Positions 14,650 to 25,331 of a stretch of 34,835 nucleotides of DNA are shown piece after piece; the first letter of the stretch is position 1, and each line of letters begins with the position of its first letter. The stretch comes from Candidatus Nanopelagicaceae bacterium (GTDB lineage: Bacteria; Actinomycetota; Actinomycetes; Nanopelagicales; Nanopelagicaceae), in assembly GCA_018883365.1 (NCBI GenBank), contig VEQF01000011.1, forward strand, positions 1 through 34,835. The letters run 5' to 3'. The notes under the pieces are model-generated. The model saw only the letters and a list, made by a program, of their open reading frames with translations. It did not search any database and was not told where the DNA came from. A program made the position numbers and the translations under genes.

Positions 14650-15267
14650 CTACTTCTTAACAATCTTCTTAAATGTTAAATCCGCGGAACCAAAAGCTGC
14701 AGTTTCGCTAATCGCGTTTGCGGGCAATCCCAAAAGAGAATTCAAAGTTGCCGCGACTCCTGGAGCAAGACTCAATGTCGCGCCTGCATAAGTGGTAGAT
14801 CTGATTTGGGTTCTCTTATCCGTGCTCGACTTTGCTTTAATTGCTGCAGCATTGGTAACGGTCAGTACGGTGATTGTTTGATTTGAAGCTTGTGGAACAG
14901 TAGCGGTGACAATCCCTTTATCTAGGTCAATCACTGGATTGCGAAGCTGGACCTGAGAATTGTTGTTGGTATTGAAAAATACGATGTTGCTGCCTTGATG
15001 CTTCACTGGGCTTTTAGTTGAAGTAATAGGAATGTGAAAAACAATTTGGCTGTTCTCTGCCGCTACTGAATCTCCGATTAACCCAAGAGTTGCTCCGCCT
15101 TGCACGAAGAACACCACCCCAGCAGATTCAAGGGCTGAAGCAAGGCCAGGCGCGGTTTTCATGTGGGTAATGCTTTGTCCTGGTTGTACGTCCGCTGTTG
15201 CTGATTGCGATCCAAGAAATAGAGCCAATGCTGAGATTCCTGCCAAAACCTTTGTTCTCTTTAACAT
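14650..15267 (-). CDS. Secreted beta-rich protein of unknown function, 205 aa
   Basis: The longest frame reaches 15312, but ATG 15267 has GAAGGAG seven bases upstream and yields a clean signal peptide (MLKRTKVLAGISALALFLGSQSATA). The mature protein is rich in alternating beta-type stretches with Thr/Val/Ser: IVFHIPITSTKSPVKHQGSN, IVFFNTNNNSQVQLRNPVID and KGIVTATVPQA. This loosely resembles actinobacterial secreted proteins with an 'FPIT...G.I.H.GG' pattern (HtaA-like), but I cannot confirm the family. There is no C-terminal anchor or sorting motif. It precedes the Rieske gene and is separated from katG by a perfect hairpin. Confidence 0.75.
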   Translation of the reverse strand: MLKRTKVLAGISALALFLGSQSATADVQPGQSITHMKTAPGLASALESAGVVFFVQGGATLGLIGDSVAAENSQIVFHIPITSTKSPVKHQGSNIVFFNTNNNSQVQLRNPVIDLDKGIVTATVPQASNQTITVLTVTNAAAIKAKSSTDKRTQIRSTTYAGATLSLAPGVAATLNSLLGLPANAISETAAFGSADLTFKKIVKK

Positions 15268-15375
15268 TTCTGGCTCCTTCGCAAGGCTGAGATTTGATGG
15301 GCTATGTCCCACTATTTAATGATTGAACGGTAAGTGCTGTCCCTACGGGTTGCAACTTGAAATCGATTTAATGCA

Positions 15376-15421
15376 CATGGGCTCATTTCAGTTAAATGTT
15401 ACTAACCAAAATGAGCCCATG
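15376..15421 (-). terminator. Perfect 13-bp inverted repeat after katG, probable terminator
   Basis: CATGGGCTCATTT at 15376-15388 is exactly complementary to 15409-15421, with a 20-base loop. It begins 21 bases after the katG stop in the direction of transcription. No U-tract follows on the minus strand, so it may act as a U-less terminator or mRNA-stabilising stem, or be a protein-binding palindrome for the next operon. Confidence 0.55.
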
Positions 15422-15441
15422 CAGAATATGTTCAGAAAACT

Positions 15442-17640
<2,199 letters not shown>

Positions 17641-17791
17641 TTACTCCCTCATCTATTTCTAATCTAGTTTCGTTAACATTTTCGCTCACGTTTTCGCTCA
17701 CGTTTTAATTGACGCTATTTTCACGCGGGCCAATGCCCAGAACCTATCAACCGGCAAGATTTAAAGCAGCTTGAAATTGGGTCGCTGCCAG

Positions 17792-19603
17792 TTAACGGCC
17801 GCGCGAAAACGGTATGGCTTTTATTCCTCTTTTTTCTTTGATAACCATGACCTCATCGCTCCGAGTCGACTCAATCAAATCAATCACTTTCTGTCGATCC
17901 CATCCAGAAACCCCATTTTGAATTGATTTCGCCGGTTCAGATGACTTTTGTACGGTTCCAGGTTGCTCCTGGTCCTCTGATTGCCACATCTGGACATGTC
18001 CCCCGAATTGCAGCTGAATTGCGCGGGCGAGACTCTCATCACGCGGGCCTACCAAAACCACGAACTTATCTTTCCGGGCCTTGCGAACATTCACTTTTCG
18101 TTCATCTCGATAGATATTCCAGTGGTACCAACCAATTGCCGCATTGGATACCAAAATTGCGATCGCAAAACGCATTTGCCGCAAAGTTTCTTGGCCCAAT
18201 TCATTATTCAAAAGATCATCTAAGAAAAGAAATACCGCAGTCAGCACACTGATGACAGCAGCAACGGATGCAACGCCAAACAACATTAATAAGAAGATTC
18301 TTCTAGTCGGCGAACTAATTTCCTCACCATCGGCTACTAGGTGACTTTCGATTCTGCTCCAAAAGAAGTACCAAATTGGTGCGCCAACAATCAATAAAGT
18401 TATTGCAACCATCAAAGTATTTGTGGAGCTAGTCGTAGATACAACTTCACCTGGAGTGACGGATTCGATAATTGCCACAAAAATCATCATCATGCCCGCA
18501 GCGGCCGCGATTAGGCTAATTCCGGAAATTATGTACTCGTAAACTCTTCTCACTTCATCTCTAGACTTAGTTGCAGCGCTCGTTTCAGCAACTTGCGTAC
18601 TTGCTTGTGAATTAGCTGCTGCATTGACCGGTGAATTAACCACATTTGCGTGATACCACCAAGTAGCTAAACCAACTATCGCAGAACCTAAAGCACCTGC
18701 ACTGCTATCAAAATGCCGAGCTGCCAGGGTTTCTTGTGGATCACCCACATACCAAACCAATAAATCGTAAATCATGACACTGCCAGAAATGACTAAGGTT
18801 AAAAATCCGCCTGCTACTCCAATTAACAATGTGTAGGAATACCAAAACAGTTCCCGTTTCATACTTAAAGATTTTTTCAACCAATATTGATACCAAACTG
18901 GCAAGGAAATAATGATTAGTGAAATCGCTTGAATTGTGCGGTTTCCGCTATCAACTAAAAGAGATTTTTCATCACTTTCAATAAGCGTGCGCGCAGTGCT
19001 TGCAATCAGGCCGCCGATTCCAAACGCTAAAGTGCCTAGACCAACTAATGATCCTGATATGTAATGAGCCCTAGCTTCCTCTTCCCTACTGCCGGTTTCT
19101 ATCAACTGCCAGTGCGCAACCCATACCAACCCCCAAATCAAAAACTGGGATAAATCTGCGCCTCGAAACGGCTCTTCTCCCAGAGCCCAATTCAGAACCC
19201 GGAAAGCTGCTGTCATTGCAGTTATCAAGGCTGAAATTGAAACTATTGAAAGGTAAGCATTCCAAGCGACTGAATGCCTCTCGCTCGGATCTTCATTCAA
19301 GGTTCGTCTCGTCCAGCGACTCATAGCAAAATAAAGAGGAATTCCAATAATCGCAAAAGTTATATCGCGGGCTAAATCTGTCCTGCTGGCAGCAATTACC
19401 TGCCCGGAATCAAAAAGTCGGCCAATCAAACCGGAGACGCCGGATGCAGAAACAACTAACAAGCCAAACAGCAATGCATACTGGAAAAGTCTGCGAACTG
19501 AAAATGTGCTCGGTGCACCGTGGCTATCTCGGGAAAATAATTTACGCGCGACAACAACTAGCACCGCAAGGGAAAGAAGCGGGATCAGGATTCCAAATAT
19601 CAT
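17792..19603 (-). CDS. DUF5671-type polytopic membrane protein with sixfold internal repeat, 603 aa
   Basis: After an N-terminal membrane segment (about 3-20), six related units of about 60-70 residues can be read: 37-100, 114-172, 179-246, 252-322, 352-420 and 433-505. Each is a block of two to three hydrophobic helices, typically opening with an (R)RxFxY or W/YxAYL-like aromatic pattern and ending near PxW or WYHxN/WxxW. This fits DUF5671, a membrane domain of unknown function. A soluble, charged tail follows (506-603, starting VRKARKDKFVVLVGP). ATG 19603 has GAGGAG nine bases upstream and overlaps the previous gene's stop (ATGA), so the two are coupled. I infer a membrane complex but no known function. 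Confidence 0.8.
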   Translation of the reverse strand: MIFGILIPLLSLAVLVVVARKLFSRDSHGAPSTFSVRRLFQYALLFGLLVVSASGVSGLIGRLFDSGQVIAASRTDLARDITFAIIGIPLYFAMSRWTRRTLNEDPSERHSVAWNAYLSIVSISALITAMTAAFRVLNWALGEEPFRGADLSQFLIWGLVWVAHWQLIETGSREEEARAHYISGSLVGLGTLAFGIGGLIASTARTLIESDEKSLLVDSGNRTIQAISLIIISLPVWYQYWLKKSLSMKRELFWYSYTLLIGVAGGFLTLVISGSVMIYDLLVWYVGDPQETLAARHFDSSAGALGSAIVGLATWWYHANVVNSPVNAAANSQASTQVAETSAATKSRDEVRRVYEYIISGISLIAAAAGMMMIFVAIIESVTPGEVVSTTSSTNTLMVAITLLIVGAPIWYFFWSRIESHLVADGEEISSPTRRIFLLMLFGVASVAAVISVLTAVFLFLDDLLNNELGQETLRQMRFAIAILVSNAAIGWYHWNIYRDERKVNVRKARKDKFVVLVGPRDESLARAIQLQFGGHVQMWQSEDQEQPGTVQKSSEPAKSIQNGVSGWDRQKVIDLIESTRSDEVMVIKEKRGIKAIPFSRGR

Positions 19604-20055
19604 TTTCCGGGCTCCTCACATGAATACATCGGCCATGGAATTCCCATAATCTTCCAACCTCCAGATTCACGGCTCATTCGGAAATTGTGTTTCTCGGTGT
19701 AGTAATCATCAAATGGGCCGCCTGATGAAAGATCAATCACGACCTCGACAAAAGCTTTGTCTCCCTCTAAATCAACATTTGCTAAATTCACTCGAACTGT
19801 TTCAGATACCCAGGTGCGGTCGATATCCGTTGCATCGCACTGTGAATCAGTCGCGAAATAACTCGCTGCAGTTTCATTGCGACCCGCTAACACCGCTTCT
19901 AGGTAGCGCTGAACGACGCCTTCTGGCGTTGAAATCGCGTACTCCTTAGATTCTTTTGAAGCGCTAAAAAAAGCCGCTACGGCAGCTAACGCGATAGTCA
20001 AAATGACAATTACCGAAAGAACCTTTTGCGAGCTGGCTCGCTGCTCACCATTCAT
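19600..20055 (-). CDS. Membrane-anchored NTF2-like small protein, 151 aa
   Basis: One N-terminal membrane segment (about residues 11-30) is followed by an extracytoplasmic domain of about 115 residues: [32 protein letters not shown], alternating strands, and a final [15 protein letters not shown]. That layout (helix, 'AGN..AA..F', then strands ending in WKI) resembles NTF2/SnoaL- or DUF4878-like folds, which is an inference from pattern only. Two Cys could form a disulfide. ATG 20055 has a near-perfect GGGAGGTGA ribosome site. Translationally coupled to the DUF5671-type gene, suggesting a joint function. Confidence 0.7.
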   Translation of the reverse strand: MNGEQRASSQKVLSVIVILTIALAAVAAFFSASKESKEYAISTPEGVVQRYLEAVLAGRNETAASYFATDSQCDATDIDRTWVSETVRVNLANVDLEGDKAFVEVVIDLSSGGPFDDYYTEKHNFRMSRESGGWKIMGIPWPMYSCEEPGK

Positions 20056-20135
20056 GTCTCAATTATCACCTCCCGCGAAGTTTTTCCCTCGAGTTGACCT
20101 CACAACTTGCGCTCAGAATTCGGTATTTCCGCTAT

Positions 20136-20165
20136 TTGTCTCTCCTTTATTACATTTATTATTAT
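20136..20165 (+). promoter_or_regulatory. Candidate leaderless promoter of trhO
   Basis: TTGTCT (20136-20141) and TATTAT (20160-20165) are 18 bases apart, and TATTAT ends six bases before the ATG at 20172. No Shine-Dalgarno precedes that ATG. This is one of the best -35/-10 pairs in the window and decides the start choice over the GTG/TTG extensions upstream. Confidence 0.6.
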
Positions 20166-20171
20166 TGTGAA

Positions 20172-21071
20172 ATGGCGGTTTCGAAGATCATTCTCTACTA
20201 CGGATTTGCCCCAGTGGCAGATCCAGAGGCGGTGCGCCTTTGGCAGCACACGCTCTGTGAATCTTTGAACCTCAAAGGACGAATTTTGATTTCAAACCAT
20301 GGCATCAATGGAACTTTGGGTGGCAGCCTCGCCGATCTAAAGAAATATGTAAAGGCCACTAAACAATATCCCGGATTTAAGAAGATAGATTTCAAATGGT
20401 CTGAAGGAACAGGAAATGATTTCCCCAGACTGAGTGTGAAGGCTCGAAAAGAACTAGTAACTTTTGGGGTTCCTGATAGTTTGCAAGTTGATTCAACTGG
20501 AATTGTTGGCGGCGGAAAGCATTTGAAACCTAAAGAAGTGAACAAATTAGCCGCAGAACTTGGCGATGATTTAGTTTTCTTTGATGGTAGAAATGCGTAC
20601 GAAGCCAAAATTGGGAAGTTTAAAAATGCTGTAGTTCCTGATGTAAAAAATACGAAAGATTTCATCGCTGAATTAGACAGCGGCAAATATGACCACCTAA
20701 AAAATAAAACTGTTGTTACCTACTGTACTGGTGGAATTCGATGTGAAATTCTCACAGCGGTAATGAAACAAAAAGGTTTTAACGAGGTCTATCAAATTGA
20801 GGGCGGAATCGTGCGATACGGCGAAAAATTTGGAGACCAAGGTCTATGGGAAGGATCGCTTTATACATTTGATGGTCGCAAAACCGTCGATTTCTCTGAA
20901 AACACCAAGATTATTGGTAGATGTGATGTCTGCACCTCTGCTACGAAATCTTTCTACAACTGCGCAAATGATTTCTGTCATAAGCAATATCTTTTGTGTG
21001 ATGCTTGTGTTGCTGACTCCAAAAATCTTCAATGCACTCATGAAGATGCCAAGCAACAAATGAACGCTTAA
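20172..21071 (+). CDS. trhO: tRNA uridine(34) hydroxylase TrhO (YceA-type, rhodanese domain)
   Basis: TrhO makes 5-hydroxyuridine at tRNA position 34, using O2. From ATG 20172 the protein has 299 residues. The N-terminal ferredoxin-like domain opens with [20 protein letters not shown] and carries [17 protein letters not shown] central rhodanese domain carries the active-site loop [12 protein letters not shown] (Cys185, Cys191), and the C-terminus has a Cys-rich knuckle (CDVC...C...CH...CDAC...CTH). The frame extends further upstream to 20094, but the extra 26 residues are not YceA-like. It diverges from the NTF2-like gene and is followed by nnrD in 23 bases. Confidence 0.94.
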   Translation: MAVSKIILYYGFAPVADPEAVRLWQHTLCESLNLKGRILISNHGINGTLGGSLADLKKYVKATKQYPGFKKIDFKWSEGTGNDFPRLSVKARKELVTFGVPDSLQVDSTGIVGGGKHLKPKEVNKLAAELGDDLVFFDGRNAYEAKIGKFKNAVVPDVKNTKDFIAELDSGKYDHLKNKTVVTYCTGGIRCEILTAVMKQKGFNEVYQIEGGIVRYGEKFGDQGLWEGSLYTFDGRKTVDFSENTKIIGRCDVCTSATKSFYNCANDFCHKQYLLCDACVADSKNLQCTHEDAKQQMNA

Positions 21072-21094
21072 TCTTTCATCGGTTAATTATCTAA

Positions 21095-21970
21095 ATGCCT
21101 AATTCCCAAAGCCCTAGAGGCCGCAGCTCTCAAGCCCAAAAGTCTCGGGCTAAGAAGGCTCAAGCCCAAAAGTCTCGGGCCAAAAAGCAGATTTATATGC
21201 AAAAAAACACCGCAAATGGTGGTCGCAGGCCGCTGGAAAAAGAAGATCACAAATACAAACGCGGAGTTGTCGCAGTTGCCGCAGGTTCGGAGAGATTTCC
21301 AGGAGCTGCAACGCTGGCCGTTGGCGGTGCGCGCCGAGGTGGAGCAGGTTATGTGAAGTTTGTTTCTAAATCTGCGCCTCTAATTCAACAGGTTATTAAT
21401 CAATTTCCTGATGTGGTTCCAATAAGGGAGCTCTTAAATCAAAAAATTGATTCACTAGTTGTTGGCCCTGGAGGTGTAAGCCTGCGAAAACTTCCAGCAA
21501 TTCCGCTAGTGGTACTTGATGGCGCTGCTATGAAATTGGCGGTGCAGGTAATTCCGAGTAAACGCACAAATCAAATCATCGTTCTGACTCCCCATGAAGG
21601 CGAGCTGAATCTGATTGGTTATGTCATGCCGAAGAACTACAAAGAGCGAACACTTGTGGCACAAAAAGTTGCAGATGAATTAAATGTCGTGATTGTTTTG
21701 AAAGGGTCTAAGACCATCATTGCAGCACCGAATTTAAAATCAATAGTTGATGAAATAGGTGGCGCAGAGCTGGCGACCGCAGGGTCGGGAGATGTATTGG
21801 CAGGTTTAATTGGAGCATTTCTTGCAAGTTGGAAGCCCGAGGATTTAACTACGGCCCAAAAAGTGGTGGCGGCAGCGGTAAAGCTGCATTCAAAGGCCGG
21901 CGTGCATGCCGCCAAAAAATACTCTTGCGTTGTTGCAACTGACCTTCTTGAGTCCTTGGCACACTGCTGA
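21095..21970 (+). CDS. nnrD: ADP/ATP-dependent (S)-NAD(P)H-hydrate dehydratase
   Basis: Repairs damaged NAD(P)HX by dehydration. The 291-residue protein contains the YjeF C-terminal (ribokinase-like) domain only: HKYKRGVVAVAAGSERFPGAATLAV (about 52-76), RRGGAGYVKF, LVVGPGG, LTPHEGE and the catalytic motif GGAELATAGSGDVLAGLIGAFLA (about 222-244, with GSGD taking the place of the usual GTGD). The epimerase domain found fused in many homologues is absent here. A basic 50-residue N-terminal tail carries a 10-residue duplication (AQKSRAKKAQ). There is no clear ribosome site; it is probably cotranscribed with trhO. Confidence 0.92.
   Translation: MPNSQSPRGRSSQAQKSRAKKAQAQKSRAKKQIYMQKNTANGGRRPLEKEDHKYKRGVVAVAAGSERFPGAATLAVGGARRGGAGYVKFVSKSAPLIQQVINQFPDVVPIRELLNQKIDSLVVGPGGVSLRKLPAIPLVVLDGAAMKLAVQVIPSKRTNQIIVLTPHEGELNLIGYVMPKNYKERTLVAQKVADELNVVIVLKGSKTIIAAPNLKSIVDEIGGAELATAGSGDVLAGLIGAFLASWKPEDLTTAQKVVAAAVKLHSKAGVHAAKKYSCVVATDLLESLAHC
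21129..21188 (+). repeat. 30-bp in-frame duplication in the nnrD N-terminal tail
   Basis: Two 30-bp copies starting CTCAAGCCCAAAAGTCTCGG (21129, 21159) differ at one or two bases and encode a duplicated Ala-Gln-Lys-Ser-Arg-Ala-Lys-Lys module. The period keeps the frame; the tail is basic and probably disordered. Confidence 0.9.
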
Positions 21971-21977
21971 TTAGATT
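21948..21977 (+). promoter_or_regulatory. Candidate leaderless promoter of the aminotransferase-mmsA pair
   Basis: TTGAGT (21948-21953) and TAGATT (21972-21977) are separated by 18 bases; TAGATT ends five bases before ATG 21983. The elements overlap the 3' end of nnrD, so the pair could be expressed apart from it. The intervening GGGGA could alternatively be a ribosome site, but it is very close to the start. Confidence 0.5.
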
Positions 21978-21982
21978 GGGGA

Positions 21983-23341
21983 ATGTCAGAGTTCACGCCA
22001 AATCCCGCCCGCGGTAAAGAAGTTTTTGATTTAGATCGTCAATATGTTTTTCATTCTTGGTCCGCACAGGCACAAATCTCACCACTGCCCGTTGCGACCG
22101 GAAAAGGCGCTTATTTTTGGGACTTTGACGGCAAAAAATATCTAGATTTTTCTTGCCAGTTGGTTTTTACCAATATCGGATTTCAGCATCCAAAAGTTGT
22201 TTCTGCCATTCAAAAGCAGGCCGAGGTGCTTTCAACCGTGGCGCCGCAAGTTGCAAATGAGGCCCGTGGCGAAGCTGCTAAGCGAATTGTTGAATTAGCC
22301 AGCCCAAGACATGAAAAAGTTTTTTTCACCAACGGTGGAGCTGACGGTATTGAAAATGCCATCAGAATGGCGCGTATTCATACTGGACGCCACAAAATTC
22401 TCTCTTTCTACCGTTCGTATCATGGAAATACAACCTCAGCTATCTCTGCAACCGGAGATCCAAGACGTTGGCCAAATGAGTTTGCTTATGGACACGTGCA
22501 CTTCTTTGGCCCATACGCGTATCGCAGTTCTTTTTGGTCAGAGAATGAGGCTCAAGAGTGCGAAAGAGCTCTTGCCCATTTAGAAAGCGTTATTGCTTTT
22601 GAGGGCCCACAAACTATTGCTGCAATTTTGATTGAATCAGTCGTTGGCACCGCCGGAGTTTTGGTTCCACCGAAAGGCTATCTCGAAGGTGTTCGCGCTC
22701 TCTGCGATAAATATGGAATTTTGTGGATTGCCGATGAAGTCATGTCAGGTTTTGGCAGAACTGGAAAATGGTTTGCTTATCAGCATTCAGATGTCGAACC
22801 GGATTTAATTGTTTTTGCGAAGGGCGTTAATTCAGGCTACGTACCACTTGGTGGCGTGGTGATTTCCAAAGCGGTTTCAGAAACCTTCAATAATCGAGTA
22901 TTTCCTGGTGGATTAACCTATTCGGGTCATCCGTTGGCTTGCGCGGCTGCGGTAGCAACTATTGATGTCATGAAGGAAGAGAAAATAGTTGAACACGCAG
23001 CAAATCTGGGCGAAAAGGTAATTGGACCCGCTTTGCGCGCCTTGGCAGAAAAGCATCCAGTCATCGGAGAGGTCCGCGGTTTAGGTGTTTTCTGGGCTCT
23101 AGATCTGGTCAAAGACCGTGCAACTCGAGAGCCGCTGGCTCCTTATGCCGGCACAAGTCCAGCAATGAATGAACTTGTTGCAGAGTGCAAGAAACTAGGT
23201 TTGATGCCGTTCACAAATTTCAATCGAATGCATGTGGTGCCTCCTTGCAACATCTCTGAATCTGAGTTCCTTGAAGGAGTAGAAATACTAGACAAAGCAT
23301 TCACCGCAATTTCAAATCACTATACAGGTGGCAAGGCATGA
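21983..23341 (+). CDS. Class III PLP-dependent aminotransferase (omega-amino acid type)
   Basis: A 452-residue fold-type I transaminase. Visible features: HSWSAQAQISPLPVATGKGAYFWDFDGKKYLDF (about 24-56), the cofactor-phosphate motif TNGGADGIENAIRMAR (about 116-131), SYHGNT (about 145-150), the PLP Asp in LWIADEVMSGFGRTG (Asp251) and the Schiff-base Lys280 in DLIVFAKGVNSGYVPLGG. The family includes beta-alanine, taurine and omega-amino acid transaminases. The partner mmsA gene, whose start overlaps this stop (ATGA), turns semialdehydes into acyl-CoA, so beta-alanine or beta-aminoisobutyrate is a sensible substrate guess. The exact substrate cannot be read from sequence. Confidence 0.92.
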   Translation: MSEFTPNPARGKEVFDLDRQYVFHSWSAQAQISPLPVATGKGAYFWDFDGKKYLDFSCQLVFTNIGFQHPKVVSAIQKQAEVLSTVAPQVANEARGEAAKRIVELASPRHEKVFFTNGGADGIENAIRMARIHTGRHKILSFYRSYHGNTTSAISATGDPRRWPNEFAYGHVHFFGPYAYRSSFWSENEAQECERALAHLESVIAFEGPQTIAAILIESVVGTAGVLVPPKGYLEGVRALCDKYGILWIADEVMSGFGRTGKWFAYQHSDVEPDLIVFAKGVNSGYVPLGGVVISKAVSETFNNRVFPGGLTYSGHPLACAAAVATIDVMKEEKIVEHAANLGEKVIGPALRALAEKHPVIGEVRGLGVFWALDLVKDRATREPLAPYAGTSPAMNELVAECKKLGLMPFTNFNRMHVVPPCNISESEFLEGVEILDKAFTAISNHYTGGKA

Positions 23342-24867
23342 GCGACATTAAACAAATAACGCATCACATTGGTGGAAAAGTTTGGGATGCAAAGAACGCT
23401 AATCTTGCTGGCCAAGATACTAAACAACCTAGACAAGGTGATGTTTTCAATCCTGCAACTGGACAAATTACTGGCAAAGTTGATTTCGCATCTGTTGAAT
23501 TAGTTGATTATGCAATAGAGGTTGCCACTAAGGCGCAGGCTCAATGGCGCGATACCTCTCTTGCAAAACGTACTCAGGTACTTTTTGCCTTCCGCGAAAT
23601 TCTAAATGCGCGCAAAGAGGAGGTTGCTGCTCTAATTACCGCCGAGCACGGAAAAGTTCTCTCAGATGCTTTAGGAGAGGTAACTCGCGGCTTGGAGGTA
23701 GTCGAGTTTGCCTGCGGCATTCCACATCTTCTTAAAGGCTCGTACTCCGAAGGTGTATCAACAGATATTGATGTCTACTCCATTCGTCAACCCGTTGGTG
23801 TTAGCGCAATAATCTCGCCTTTCAACTTCCCAGCGATGGTTCCAATGTGGTTCTTCCCAATCGCTATTGCAGCAGGCAACGCTGTGATTATTAAGCCAAG
23901 CGAGAAGGATCCTTCGCCGATAAATCTGATCGCTGAATTCTGGAAAGAAGCTGGGTTGCCAGATGGCGTTTTCAACGTAGTTCATGGTGACAAAGTTGCA
24001 GTTGATAGATTGCTAGAACATCCAGGAATTGCCTCAATATCCTTTGTAGGATCAACTTCGATTGCCCGCTATATCTATGAAAATGGCACGAAAAATGGCA
24101 AGCGGGTACAAGCTCTGGGCGGAGCAAAGAATCACATGTTGGTTCTACCTGATGCTGATTTGGATTTAGCTGCAGATGCTGCGGTGAATGCGGGATTTGG
24201 TTCTGCGGGTGAGCGCTGCATGGCAATTTCCGCACTTGTCGTGGTTGAACCTGTCGCTGATGAATTAATTTCGAAAATCAGCTCACGCATGACTCAACTA
24301 AAAACCGGAGATGGCACAAAAGGAAGCGATATGGGTCCTTTGGTGACCGCGGTTCATCGCGACAAAGTTGCTTCATACGTGGATGCTGGCGTTAACGAGG
24401 GTGCACGTTTAGTTGTGGATGGAAGAAATCCTCAAGTCTCTGGTGCGGCGGATGGATTCTGGCTCGGTCCAACTTTATTTGATCAAGTAACACCTGATAT
24501 GAGTATTTACCAAGATGAAATCTTTGGCCCTGTTTTATCGGTGATTAGAGTAAAAAGCTACGAGGAAGGTCTTGCTCTAATTAACAAACATCAATATGGA
24601 AATGGCACCGCAATTTTCACAAATGATGGAGGCGCTGCCCGTCGATTCCAAAATGAAGTGCAGGTTGGAATGATTGGAATAAATGTTCCAATTCCAGTCC
24701 CAACCGCTTATTACTCATTTGGTGGTTGGAAAAACTCACTGTTTGGCGATACTCATGCCCACGGCACTGAAGGGGTTCACTTCTTTACCCGCGGAAAAGT
24801 TGTCACCAGTCGCTGGCTTGACCCAAGCCATGGTGGAATTAATCTCGGTTTCCCGCAAAACCGTTAG
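23338..24867 (+). CDS. mmsA: CoA-acylating methylmalonate-semialdehyde dehydrogenase
   Basis: Oxidises methylmalonate or malonate semialdehyde to propionyl- or acetyl-CoA with NAD+. Of 509 residues, key ones are the oxyanion Asn163 in ISPFNFPAMVPMWFFP, Lys186 in IIKPSEKDPS, and the catalytic Cys294 in GFGSAGERCMAIS. The position that is a Glu general base in ordinary aldehyde dehydrogenases reads LGGAKNHM here, as expected for the CoA-acylating MmsA subfamily. An N-terminal Gln/Asn/Lys-rich insert (about 18-33) is slightly long. The ATG overlaps the aminotransferase stop. Its own stop overlaps that of convergent ribH by four bases. Confidence 0.95.
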   Translation: MSDIKQITHHIGGKVWDAKNANLAGQDTKQPRQGDVFNPATGQITGKVDFASVELVDYAIEVATKAQAQWRDTSLAKRTQVLFAFREILNARKEEVAALITAEHGKVLSDALGEVTRGLEVVEFACGIPHLLKGSYSEGVSTDIDVYSIRQPVGVSAIISPFNFPAMVPMWFFPIAIAAGNAVIIKPSEKDPSPINLIAEFWKEAGLPDGVFNVVHGDKVAVDRLLEHPGIASISFVGSTSIARYIYENGTKNGKRVQALGGAKNHMLVLPDADLDLAADAAVNAGFGSAGERCMAISALVVVEPVADELISKISSRMTQLKTGDGTKGSDMGPLVTAVHRDKVASYVDAGVNEGARLVVDGRNPQVSGAADGFWLGPTLFDQVTPDMSIYQDEIFGPVLSVIRVKSYEEGLALINKHQYGNGTAIFTNDGGAARRFQNEVQVGMIGINVPIPVPTAYYSFGGWKNSLFGDTHAHGTEGVHFFTRGKVVTSRWLDPSHGGINLGFPQNR

Positions 24868-25331
24868 TTTTCACCGGCAACTCTTAGTAGCTCTAAAGCT
24901 GCAATTGCTGAGTCATAACCCTTGTCTTCCTTGCTGCCAGCAACTCCGCTTCGTGCGATAGCTTGGGCAACATCTTCAACAGTTAAGACTCCAAAGCCGA
25001 TTGGTTTAGATCGACTTAAACTAACCTGCATAACTCCATTGGTGACGCCTTGGCAAACATAATCAAAATGTGGAGTTTCGCCTCGCACCACAACCCCTAA
25101 AACCACTGCCGCATCGGCGCCCGCATCTAATGCGTACTGTGCAGCTAGCGGTAGTTCAAATGAACCAGGAACGTAGATAACTTGATTTTGCGAAACTCCA
25201 GCTTCACTAAGTGCGCGCTGCGCTCCTGCAACCAAGTTGTCACAAATCTCTTTGTGCCAGCTTGCTGAAATGATTGCAACTTTGCAGCTACTCATATCTC
25301 TAACTTTTATCTGTGGTGCAACTCCAGCCAT
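24864..25331 (-). CDS. ribH: 6,7-dimethyl-8-ribityllumazine synthase
   Basis: Second-last step of riboflavin synthesis: joins 3,4-dihydroxybutanone phosphate with the ribityl-pyrimidine. The 155-residue protein has VAIISASWHKEICDNLVAGA (about 18-37), VPGSFELPLAAQYA (about 54-67), VVLGVVVRGETPHFDYVC with the catalytic His88 region, GVMQVSLSRSKPIGFGVLTVED and a C-terminal helix. ATG 25331 is immediately next to the ribBA stop. It is the last gene of the rib operon and collides with mmsA by a 4-bp overlap of stop codons. Confidence 0.97.
   Translation of the reverse strand: MAGVAPQIKVRDMSSCKVAIISASWHKEICDNLVAGAQRALSEAGVSQNQVIYVPGSFELPLAAQYALDAGADAAVVLGVVVRGETPHFDYVCQGVTNGVMQVSLSRSKPIGFGVLTVEDVAQAIARSGVAGSKEDKGYDSAIAALELLRVAGEN

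Noticed and set aside
20094-20171. Longer N-terminus of TrhO
   Set aside because: It would place the candidate promoter inside the gene, and the added Tyr/Leu-rich residues are not part of the family.
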